Shown: piece after piece, positions 1 to 5,623 of the stretch
Layout: every line of letters starts with the position of its first letter
How positions within the stretch are numbered: position 1 is the stretch's first letter
Origin: an uncultured Collinsella sp.
Lineage (GTDB): Bacteria > Actinomycetota > Coriobacteriia > Coriobacteriales > Coriobacteriaceae
DNA: 6,980 nt
Direction: 5' to 3'
Assembly: GCA_902491055.1 (NCBI GenBank)
Contig: CABUGI010000097.1
Coordinates: forward strand, 1-6,980
The notes under the pieces: model-generated
What the model was told of the DNA's origin: nothing
Database searches by the model: none
Seen by the model: only the letters and a program-made list of their open reading frames with translations
Translations under genes and position numbers: made by a program

Positions 1-55
1 GCGCAGGTGCTTTACACGCACAAGGCTGGGGGTTCGAATCCCTCATCGCCCACCA
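1..55 (+). tRNA. tRNA-Val (TAC), 3' portion, cut by window start
   Basis: The window opens inside a tRNA gene at the 3' side of the D-stem. Reading on, A at 5 is position 26, 6-10 is the 5' anticodon stem, 11-17 is the loop TTTACAC with anticodon TAC at 13-15 (valine, GTA-type codons), and 18-22 is the 3' anticodon stem. The outermost anticodon-stem pair would be a G-A mismatch. A five-base variable region follows, then a T-arm with the loop TTCGAAT at 33-39, the 3' acceptor strand at 45-51, discriminator A52 and an encoded CCA at 53-55. The acceptor strand predicts a 5' end GGGCGAT just outside the window, as in many valine tRNAs. The 5' half cannot be checked here. Confidence 0.93.
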
Positions 56-63
56 CTTGATTG

Positions 64-97
64 AAAAGGCTCCCAGCGATGGGGGCCTTTCCTTTTT
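64..97 (+). terminator. Intrinsic terminator of the tRNA-Val transcript
   Basis: A 10-bp stem pairs 65-74 with 81-90 (one G-T pair), closing a six-base loop, AGCGAT. A T-rich run TTTCCTTTTT (88-97) overlaps and follows the 3' arm. It begins ten bases after the encoded CCA, so it fits a terminator for the tRNA transcript. The 3' arm (82-87) could instead pair with GGCCCC at 99-104, a weaker competing fold. Confidence 0.85.
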
Positions 98-230
98 GGG
101 CCCCGTGCAGAGGGATTCGAACCCGCAAGGGTGCGGAGCTGAGGAAACGCGTAAGCGTTTTCCAGCGCAGCACGCGAGGAGCGGAGGCCCGAAGCGAAAG
201 CGGGCGGCGAAATGGACCCTTGGCGAATAC
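98..230. repeat. GC-rich structured intergenic block, probable dispersed repeat
   Basis: This stretch has no credible gene. It begins with GAGGGATTCGAACCC (110-124), the exact reverse complement of the T-arm segment of the tRNA-Val at 30-44. Three compact hairpins follow on the + strand. The first is ACCC-GCAA-GGGT (121-132). The second is AAACGC-GTAA-GCGTTT (145-160), extendable by GG/CC. The third spans 187-205, pairing GCCC with GGGC around an inner GC-GAAA-GC. All three loops are of GNRA type when read on the + strand and lose that form on the minus strand. The block is purine-rich, with repeated GCGGAG and GAGGAGCGGAG words. I suspect a dispersed Collinsella-type repeat, but only one copy is visible here, so the repeat status is inference. 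Confidence 0.45.
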
Positions 231-233
231 CCA

Positions 234-451
234 TGTGCAAAAAATGCCAAATATGAGTACTGCTACCTTTTTGGTAGCAGCGTTTTCGAAGTCATAAAAG
301 GCAAATCCGACATTAGAACGACGACTGATAGTCCAGTTAAGCCAATTTAGTTACTGCAAAACTGGACATATGTGGCCCAACTCATCTAAAAACGCCTAAT
401 TTATATGTTACGAAGTTAGTGCCCGTACTCATATTTGCCACTTTTTGCACA
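234..451. repeat. AT-rich element bounded by 27-nt inverted repeats (MITE-like)
   Basis: The segment at 234-260 and the reverse complement of 425-451 match at 25 of 27 positions. The shared core includes AAATATGAGTAC (249-260) and an outer TGTGCAAAAA. The enclosed 164 bp is AT-rich compared with its neighbours and has no believable ORF. It contains an 8-bp hairpin CTGCTACC-TTTTT-GGTAGCAG directly inside the left arm (260-280) and a second 8-bp inverted repeat at 331-338/360-367. No target-site duplication is evident outside the arms. It could be a small non-autonomous element, a palindromic intergenic repeat, or two facing copies of a regulator site. No transposase is present. Confidence 0.55.
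331..367. other. Internal hairpin GTCCAGTT/AACTGGAC
   Basis: A perfect 8-bp inverted repeat (331-338 with 360-367) encloses 21 bases inside the larger inverted-repeat element. It has no adjacent T-tract on either strand, so it does not look like a terminator. It may be an internal structural part of the element. Confidence 0.4.
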
Positions 452-477
452 CGGCCTATCCCAGCCATGGTAAATCG

Positions 478-541
478 ATAACAAAACGGGCTCCAGACCG
501 CTGAATCGTGCCGCATATGGCACGTCCGCAGTCCGGAACCC
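478..541 (-). terminator. Intrinsic terminator at the end of the arg operon
   Basis: Read on the minus strand, GGGTTCCGGACTGC (541-528) pairs with GCGGTCTGGAGCCC (501-488), using several G-U pairs. A short internal mismatch follows, then an inner perfect 6-bp stem (524-519 with 512-507) with loop ATATGC. The 3' side runs straight into GTTTTGTT (487-480). On the + strand the G-U positions become A-C mismatches, so the structure is good only in the argD direction. It lies 27 bases after the argD stop codon, as expected for the operon terminator. Confidence 0.85.
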
Positions 542-567
542 AGTCCAAATTGAGTTATTGCGCTGTG

Positions 568-1851
568 TTAGGCCAAAACGTCCGACAAAATCTCGATCAG
601 GCTGTCCACGTCGGCTTCCTCGCAGACAAGCGGCGGCAGGAAACGCAGCGTGTGGGCACCAGTAGCGTTAATCACGGCGCCGGCGGCCAGCGCGCGGGCA
701 ACAATATCATGCGCATCGCCCGCAGCGTCATCCAGATCGCAGCCGAGCATTAAGCCGCGACCGCGTACCTCGGTAACGTGCGGAAGCTTGGCCAGAGCCT
801 GCTCCATATAAGCACCCACCTTGGCGGCATGCTCAGCGTAGTCGCCGCGCACAAGCGCGGAGAGCGTCGCGGCGCACGCCGCGACAGCCAAGCAACTACC
901 GCCAAAGGTCGAGCCGTGGTCACCCGGCTTAAACACGTCGGCGATCTCCTTCTTTGCCACCACGGCACCCATGGGCACGCCATCGGCAATCCCCTTGGCA
1001 AGGCTCATAATGTCGGGCTCCACGCCATAGGTCTGGAATGCAAACGGCTTGCCGGAGCGGAAGATGCCACACTGGACCTCGTCGGCGATAAGAACGGCAC
1101 CCACCTCGTGTGCCAAGTCGCGCGCTGCCGCCATAAACTCCTCGGTCATGGGGTGCACACCGCTCTCGCCCTGAATCGGCTCGAGCATGACGGCGCAAAT
1201 CTCGCTTCCCAGCTGCGTAAAGATTGCACGCAGCTCATCGACATCGTTGGGTGTGCAGGCCACAAAGCCGCCCGGCAGCGGGCGGAAGCTATCCTGCAGC
1301 CAATCCTGCATGGTGGCGGCAATGGTCTCGAGCGTACGGCCGTGGAAGCCGCCGCGCATGCATACGATGGTGTTGCCGCCGTTACCAGCACGCTTGGCGT
1401 ACAGACGCGCGAGCTTCATCGAGCCCTCGTTGGCTTCAGCACCAGAATTGGCAAAGAACGTCTCCCACACCTGCTCGCCCGCCGTCGGAGCGCCGAGCGC
1501 AGCGGCCGTGGTCTCATCGCCGGCGGCAATGGCATCGGCCAGAACGCACGCACCATCTACGTCGTCGTTGGCAAGCTTGGACAGCAGCGCCGCGACCTGT
1601 CCACGCTGCTCGATGTAGAAGTAGTTAGACACGTGCAGAAGCTTTTTGGTCTGAGCCTCGAGCGCCGAAAGCACTGCAGGATTACCGTGGCCTAGGCTAC
1701 ACACGCCAATACCAGCGAGAAAGTCGAGATACTCACGACCATCGTCACCGATGAGCTTCATGCCGTGGCCTTCGACAAACTCTACCGGCGAGCGACCAAA
1801 AGTATGCATAACGTAATGGGATTCGAGCGATTGTTGAGTTGCAAGTGACAT
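568..1851 (-). CDS. argD: Acetylornithine aminotransferase (EC 2.6.1.11)
   Basis: This 427-residue class III PLP-dependent aminotransferase interconverts N-acetylglutamate semialdehyde and N-acetylornithine, with glutamate as amino donor, in the cytoplasm. Visible motifs are FANSGAEANE (133-142, phosphate binding), GGFHGRTL (167-174), ADEVQCG (256-262, with the pyridine-N aspartate D257), SLAKGI (283-288, with K286 as the Schiff-base lysine) and STFGGS (314-319). A stretch of about 30 residues (roughly 95-128), rich in Ala and acidic residues, lies between the HVSNYFY region and FANSGAEANE. Typical ArgD proteins of about 400 residues are shorter there. The ATG has GAAAGG six bases upstream. 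It is the last gene of argCJBD, 69 bp after argB, with a terminator directly downstream. Enzymes of this family often also use succinyldiaminopimelate, so a role in lysine synthesis is possible. Confidence 0.96.
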   Translation of the reverse strand: MSLATQQSLESHYVMHTFGRSPVEFVEGHGMKLIGDDGREYLDFLAGIGVCSLGHGNPAVLSALEAQTKKLLHVSNYFYIEQRGQVAALLSKLANDDVDGACVLADAIAAGDETTAAALGAPTAGEQVWETFFANSGAEANEGSMKLARLYAKRAGNGGNTIVCMRGGFHGRTLETIAATMQDWLQDSFRPLPGGFVACTPNDVDELRAIFTQLGSEICAVMLEPIQGESGVHPMTEEFMAAARDLAHEVGAVLIADEVQCGIFRSGKPFAFQTYGVEPDIMSLAKGIADGVPMGAVVAKKEIADVFKPGDHGSTFGGSCLAVAACAATLSALVRGDYAEHAAKVGAYMEQALAKLPHVTEVRGRGLMLGCDLDDAAGDAHDIVARALAAGAVINATGAHTLRFLPPLVCEEADVDSLIEILSDVLA

Positions 1852-1868
1852 GGGATGCCTTTCGTTAG

Positions 1869-1882
1869 GCGCCGTACGGCGC
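1869..1882. promoter_or_regulatory. 14-bp perfect palindrome in the argB-argD gap
   Basis: GCGCCGTACGGCGC is a perfect palindrome within the 69-bp argB-argD spacer, ending about ten bases before the argD ribosome-binding site in the direction of transcription. In RNA it would form a 5-bp GC-rich hairpin with a GUAC loop. No T-tract follows, so it is not a terminator. A role in mRNA stability or processing is possible but unproven. Confidence 0.35.
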
Positions 1883-1920
1883 AGGGCTATGGGTGCAGGG
1901 ACGCGACGACCGCGGGTCAG

Positions 1921-2901
1921 CTAGACCGTCTGGAGCTTCTCGACCTCGTCGAGGTTCTCGGTCAGGCGCGCCGCAAACGTCGAAAGCGGGTGCGGATGCG
2001 TATCGAATTCGTAGGCTGTCTCGGTGGAATGGATCACGGTGCCGACGCCAGCATCGGTCAACAGCTCCAGCAGCAGCGAGTGCGGCGTCGTGCCATTGAT
2101 GATGTGGGCTCGGAACACGCCAGCGGTAAGCGCATCGACGGCGGCGCGCAGCTTGGGGATCATGCCCTTGTCGACCTCGCCGCCGTAGAGCATCTCATTG
2201 ACCTCGTCGAGCGTCAGGTTGGAGATAAGCGAATCCTTGTCGCTAAAGTCCTTGTACAGACCGTCGACATCGGTCAAAAAAATCGCCTTGTGCGCATGAA
2301 GCGCCGCCGCAACGGCGCCGGCGGCGGTATCGGCGTTGATGTTGAAGAAGCCACCGTCCTCCCCCGCTGCGACCGTGGCGATAACGGGAATGTACTCGCT
2401 GTCGAGCAAACGCTCGATATAGTCGGTGTTGACGTGCGTAACCTTGCCAACGCGGCCGAGCTCTGGGTCGAGTGGCTCGGCGATAAGGGTACCGGCGTCG
2501 CTGCCGGACACGCCCACGGCCAGGTTGCCGTGGTGGTTGAGCGCCGCGACCAGCTCCTGATTGACCTTGCCGCCCAGCACCTCGCGCACGATATCCATGG
2601 TGGCAGGCGTAGTCACGCGCTGGCCGTTCTTAAACTCGACGGGGATGTCGTAGTGGCTGAGAGCCTCGTTGATGGCCTTGCCGCCACCGTGCACGATAAC
2701 AGGGCGCATGCCGATAATCTTGAGCAGGACGATGTCGCTCATCACGTCACGACGCAGCTGCTCGTCGACCATGGCGGCACCGCCGTACTTGATAACGACC
2801 GTCTTACCGGTCAGGTTCTTAATCCACGGCAGCGCCTCGAACAGCAGCTGCGCGGTAACTTCGTTGGATTCGCTCGAGCGACAATCGCGTGCGAACTTCA
2901 T
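1921..2901 (-). CDS. argB: Acetylglutamate kinase (EC 2.7.2.8), probably arginine-inhibited type
   Basis: This 326-residue amino-acid-kinase family enzyme phosphorylates the gamma-carboxyl of N-acetylglutamate with ATP. Motifs are VIKYGGAAM (36-44, K38), IVHGGGKAI (69-77), NGQRVTT (92-98, substrate Arg), FNINADTAAG (186-195, D191 aligned with the catalytic Asp), LTDVDGLYKD (209-218) and GGEVDKGMIPKL (240-251, K250). The segment around FEALPWIKNLTGKT (21-34) before the kinase core resembles the N-terminal helix of hexameric, arginine-sensitive enzymes, so feedback inhibition by arginine is inferred. About 36 residues follow the usual end near GVGTVI (285-290), an unusually long tail. The frame is open upstream to an ATG at 2973, but that has no good ribosome-binding site. 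The ATG at 2901 has GAGG six bases before it and gives the expected N-terminus. It lies 81 bp after argJ. Confidence 0.96.
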   Translation of the reverse strand: MKFARDCRSSESNEVTAQLLFEALPWIKNLTGKTVVIKYGGAAMVDEQLRRDVMSDIVLLKIIGMRPVIVHGGGKAINEALSHYDIPVEFKNGQRVTTPATMDIVREVLGGKVNQELVAALNHHGNLAVGVSGSDAGTLIAEPLDPELGRVGKVTHVNTDYIERLLDSEYIPVIATVAAGEDGGFFNINADTAAGAVAAALHAHKAIFLTDVDGLYKDFSDKDSLISNLTLDEVNEMLYGGEVDKGMIPKLRAAVDALTAGVFRAHIINGTTPHSLLLELLTDAGVGTVIHSTETAYEFDTHPHPLSTFAARLTENLDEVEKLQTV

Positions 2902-2982
2902 AGTCTGCCTCGTCTTTCGTTTAGCTATCGCGCCGTACCTCGTTGCCCGAGATTGCAGCGGGATGCACGGCACATCGGGAGT

Positions 2983-4251
2983 CTAGGAACGGTAGTCACC
3001 GTTAATGGAGATGTACTCGTGCGTGAGGTCGCAAGTCCACACGGTGGTCGCCGCGTCCCCTGCACCCAGGTCTGCCGAGATCACAATCTCGGGCGCCTCA
3101 AAACGTCGCAGGGCTTCGTCCTCATCGAAGGGGACCGTCAGGCCATCGCGACAGACGGGCATACCCATCATGTCGATGGACACATCTTCTTGGTTAAACT
3201 GCACGCCGCACTTACCGAGCGCCATGGCAACGCGGCCCCAGTTGCAATCGTGGCCGGCAATGCAGGTCTTGACGAGCGGCGAGTTGGCGACGGCACGAGC
3301 GGCGATATCGGCCTCCTCGTCGTTCACGGCGCCGGTGACGTTAACCGTCACGAGCTTGGATGCGCCCTCGCCATCTGCGGCGATGTTGCGCGCCAGGCTC
3401 TCGCACACCTCATGCACGGCAAAGGCCAGCTCGTCGAAGGCGTCAGAGCCCTCGACAATAGGCTCGGCATCTGCGGCAGCGGCGCCGGAGGCAAGCATGA
3501 TGCAGGTGTCGTTAGTCGAGGTGTCGGAATCGACCGTTACCTTGTTGAAGGTCTGTTTGACGGTGGAGAGCAACAGGGCATGGAGCGCCTCCGGCTCGAC
3601 GGGGGCATCGGTAGTGATGACCGCGATCATGGTTGCCATGTTGGGCATGATCATGCCCGAGCCCTTGCACATACCGCCCACCGTATAGGCATTGCCTGCG
3701 TGCCCCGCGGCCTCGCTGCGGTAATACACGGCATACTCCTTGGAGTGCGTGTCGGTCGTCATGATAGCGCGGGCGGCATCAGCGCCACCATGGGCGGAGA
3801 GTGCCTCGTAGGCGGCAGGAACGGCGGTCTCAAACGTGTCAATCGGCAGAATCTGACCAATTACGCCCGTGGAGGCGACCAAAATCTGCTGGGGCTCGCA
3901 GCCGATGACCTGCGAGGCGATGTTGCAGGTCTCGCGCGCGCAGGCAAGACCGGTCTCGCCCGTGGCGGCGTTGGCGTTGCCAGAGTTGATAGAAACACCG
4001 GCGATGATGCCATAACCTTTGTCGGCGCCGCCCAGGTTGACACGGCTCACCTGCACGGGCGCCGCACAAAAGCGGTTAGTCGTAAACACGCCGGCCCCGG
4101 GACAGGGTTTATCGGGCACGACGAGCGCGTAATCCAGGCGCTCGGGATTCTTGCGGAATCCGGCATGGATGCCCGCCGCCTTAAAGCCGGCTGCCGCCGT
4201 TACGCCGCCTTCTACGGCACGAATCTTGATATCGAACTGCTCTGTATTCAT
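2983..4251 (-). CDS. argJ: Bifunctional ornithine acetyltransferase / N-acetylglutamate synthase (EC 2.3.1.35 / 2.3.1.1)
   Basis: This 422-residue member of the ArgJ (OAT) family transfers acetyl from N-acetylornithine to glutamate, giving ornithine and recycling N-acetylglutamate. Many members also use acetyl-CoA. The precursor cleaves itself into alpha and beta chains at the Ala-Thr bond of PNMATM (203-208). This makes T207 the new N-terminal nucleophile, within KGSGMIMPNMATM (196-208). STGVIG (127-132) supplies the oxyanion-hole Thr-Gly. GEGASK (294-299) and the C-terminal YISINGDYRS are family hallmarks. Whether this copy is bifunctional or only an acetyltransferase cannot be read from sequence. 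The ATG is preceded by AAGGAG at a rather long 11-base spacing, with no in-frame alternative start nearer. It is separated from argC by 134 bp containing a terminator-like hairpin. Confidence 0.96.
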   Translation of the reverse strand: MNTEQFDIKIRAVEGGVTAAAGFKAAGIHAGFRKNPERLDYALVVPDKPCPGAGVFTTNRFCAAPVQVSRVNLGGADKGYGIIAGVSINSGNANAATGETGLACARETCNIASQVIGCEPQQILVASTGVIGQILPIDTFETAVPAAYEALSAHGGADAARAIMTTDTHSKEYAVYYRSEAAGHAGNAYTVGGMCKGSGMIMPNMATMIAVITTDAPVEPEALHALLLSTVKQTFNKVTVDSDTSTNDTCIMLASGAAAADAEPIVEGSDAFDELAFAVHEVCESLARNIAADGEGASKLVTVNVTGAVNDEEADIAARAVANSPLVKTCIAGHDCNWGRVAMALGKCGVQFNQEDVSIDMMGMPVCRDGLTVPFDEDEALRRFEAPEIVISADLGAGDAATTVWTCDLTHEYISINGDYRS

Positions 4252-4272
4252 CGTCTTTATGACTCCTTATGT

Positions 4273-4356
4273 CAAACAAAAAATGGGCATCGGTTGGTGC
4301 GCCATGCCAGCCACAATCATGAGACCAGCTTAAGAGTGGCGCCCCACTCGATGCCC
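4273..4356 (-). terminator. Terminator-like hairpin with T-tract between argC and argJ (possible attenuator)
   Basis: On the minus strand GGGCATCG (4356-4349) pairs perfectly with CGATGCCC (4292-4285). Beyond a small internal loop the stem resumes with TGG/CCA and GCGCC/GGCGC, about 16 pairs in all around a 34-base loop. ATTTTTTGTTTG (4284-4273) follows the 3' arm immediately, the classic layout of an intrinsic terminator. The argJ ribosome-binding site starts a few bases later. The loop contains GTGGC (4314-4310), which can instead pair with GCCAC (4340-4336) and partly competes with the inner stem. It may end a share of argC transcripts, or act as an attenuator that tunes argJBD. Confidence 0.65.
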
Positions 4357-4385
4357 GACTACCAAATCGCTAACAATCGAATGTG

Positions 4386-5456
4386 CTACACCGGGCACGC
4401 CACTGTGGGCAAGCCTCGTCGCTCGTCAAAACCAAAGACGATGTTTGCGCACTGGACCGCCTGGCCTGCTGCACCCTTGCACAGATTGTCGATGGCGCCC
4501 GTAGCCACCAGAACGCCTGCACGCTTGTTGAGCGCGAGGCCGATTTGGGCGGCGTTGGTGCCGACGACCGAAGCCGTCTTGGGCTGCTGGCCGGCATCGA
4601 GTACGCGCACGAAGGTGCGACCGGCGTAGAACTGCTTGTAATGGTCGACAACGTCCTCAAGGGTCAAGGTATCGATAGCCTGCGGCGTAAGCGGCATCGT
4701 CACCGTAGAGAGCAGACCGCGCTTGAGCGGTGCGAGGTGCGGAGTAAAGACGACGCGATCGGTTAGGCCCAAGATCTGCTCGATTTCGGGCGTGTGACGA
4801 TGCTTGCCCACGCCATAGGCCTCCAGGTTTTCGTCCGCGCTGCAAAAATGCGTACGGGCGTTGCAGGACTTACCGGCACCCGTTACACCGCTGATAGCGT
4901 CAACGATCACGGGGCCGCTCTGGGCAACCCAGCCGGCGCGCACAGCAGGCGCGGCGGCAAGGCTCGTCGCGGTGGGATAGCAACCGGCGCAGGCGACCAG
5001 CACGGGCTTGCCGTCGGCGTGGTCGGATGCAGCGGTCTCCAAATCCTGGCAGAACAGCTCGGGCAGACCAAAGGCGCGGCTCTTGAGTAACTCGGAGCTC
5101 GTGTGCTCTGCGGCATACCAGGCCTCAAAGGTAGCCGGATCGCTCAGGCGATAGTCGGCCGAGAGGTCAATGCAGGAGACTCCCGCGGCAAGCAGGGCGG
5201 GCACCTGTGCCATGGCAGCCGTGTGCGGCACGGCCAAAAAGACCGCATCGCAGTTCTTGAGCTCGGGGGCGTCATGCGTCGTGAAGACAAGATCGCTTAC
5301 GCCGGCGAAACTCGGATACACCGCAGACAATGGCTGGCCGGCATCGGCGTTGGACGTAATGGCAGCAAGTTCAAACTCGGGATGACCGAGGACGAGGCGA
5401 ATGAGCTCGGCGCCGGCATATCCAGCCGCACCGACGATTCCAACCTTTAAAGACAT
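4386..5456 (-). CDS. argC: N-acetyl-gamma-glutamyl-phosphate reductase (EC 1.2.1.38)
   Basis: This 356-residue cytoplasmic enzyme reduces N-acetylglutamyl phosphate to the semialdehyde with NADPH. The N-terminal Rossmann fold shows GIVGAAGYAG (6-15). The catalytic cysteine is C159 in ACAGCYPT (155-162), where many homologues have Pro-Gly-Cys rather than Ala-Gly-Cys. SGVTGAGKS (189-197) and GKHRHTPEI (217-225, with the conserved His) complete the active site. The length fits the bacterial short type of about 345 residues. The ATG has AAGGAG six bases upstream. It is the first gene of the arg operon, read from a control region with two ArgR-type boxes, and is followed by a 134-bp gap and argJ. 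Confidence 0.97.
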   Translation of the reverse strand: MSLKVGIVGAAGYAGAELIRLVLGHPEFELAAITSNADAGQPLSAVYPSFAGVSDLVFTTHDAPELKNCDAVFLAVPHTAAMAQVPALLAAGVSCIDLSADYRLSDPATFEAWYAAEHTSSELLKSRAFGLPELFCQDLETAASDHADGKPVLVACAGCYPTATSLAAAPAVRAGWVAQSGPVIVDAISGVTGAGKSCNARTHFCSADENLEAYGVGKHRHTPEIEQILGLTDRVVFTPHLAPLKRGLLSTVTMPLTPQAIDTLTLEDVVDHYKQFYAGRTFVRVLDAGQQPKTASVVGTNAAQIGLALNKRAGVLVATGAIDNLCKGAAGQAVQCANIVFGFDERRGLPTVACPV

Positions 5457-5458
5457 AT

Positions 5459-5473
5459 CAGACTCCTTGTCTG
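5459..5473 (-). promoter_or_regulatory. argC ribosome-binding site within a small hairpin loop
   Basis: CAGAC-AAGGA-GTCTG (minus strand, 5473-5459) is a perfect 5-bp inverted repeat whose loop is the core of the argC Shine-Dalgarno sequence. The ATG follows two bases later. The hairpin is short and may be fortuitous, but it could modulate argC translation. Confidence 0.35.
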
Positions 5474-5541
5474 CAGTTATGCACCAATGCGCATCCCGCA
5501 GCCGTCGTTATGAAGTGGGTTGAAACTTTAGCACCAAAAGA

Positions 5542-5555
5542 TGCATATCTACGCA
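5542..5555. promoter_or_regulatory. ARG box 1 (ArgR operator), distal from box 2 by 21 bp
   Basis: TGCATAT-CTAC-GCA matches box 2 in its first seven and last three positions, with four variable bases between. The actinobacterial ARG box is a weak palindrome around TGCAT-N4-ATGCA, and this copy is the less symmetrical of the two. It lies about 86 bp upstream of the argC start codon. Confidence 0.6.
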
Positions 5556-5562
5556 AATCTTT

Positions 5563-5576
5563 TGCATATTCATGCA
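5563..5576. promoter_or_regulatory. ARG box 2 (ArgR operator)
   Basis: TGCAT-ATTC-ATGCA is a perfect 5-bp inverted repeat, preceded by TT and followed by TT, and matches the general form of actinobacterial ArgR sites. It starts exactly 21 bp from box 1, two helical turns, the spacing at which an ArgR hexamer binds paired boxes in well-studied bacteria. Repression of argCJBD in high arginine is inferred. I found no convincing -35/-10 pair near the boxes, so the transcription start is unknown. Confidence 0.72.
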
Positions 5577-5623
5577 TTGAAACAGTCCCGACACATTCAC
5601 TCGAAGGAATTGACAAATGAATA

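Noticed and set aside
98..230. A second complete tRNA gene on the minus strand ending in the T-arm at 124-110.
   Set aside because: Only the T-loop region matches. The T-stem has a mismatch, no acceptor or anticodon arm could be fitted, and no CCA is encoded at the expected place.
43..350. Overlapping short open frames on both strands across the tRNA end and the structured block.
   Set aside because: They overlap the tRNA, its terminator and hairpin-rich sequence, and their compositions reflect repeated GCG and GAAGCG words. No Shine-Dalgarno sequence or family match supports them.
98..477. A CRISPR array or phage attachment site beside the tRNA.
   Set aside because: There are no regularly spaced direct repeats. 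The 15-nt T-arm match is inverted rather than direct, and there is no integrase gene in the window.
778..1695. A 305-codon + strand open frame antisense to argD.
   Set aside because: It is a shadow of argD codon bias, with no domain and no start signal.
2902..2973. Upstream ATG at 2973 as the argB start, adding 24 residues.
   Set aside because: It lacks a good ribosome-binding site, and the added basic segment does not resemble ArgB N-termini. The ATG at 2901 has GAGG at six-base spacing.
1855..4629. A 924-codon open frame on the + strand lying antisense to argB, argJ and part of argC.
   Set aside because: It is fully opposite three clear enzyme genes with intact catalytic motifs, has a low-complexity His/Arg/Val/Asp-rich composition typical of antisense frames in high-GC DNA, and has no ribosome-binding site or recognisable domain.
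5457..5560. A leader peptide for attenuation upstream of argC.
   Set aside because: The short minus-strand frames there (12 codons and 5 codons) have no arginine run, at most one Arg codon, and no convincing ribosome-binding site.
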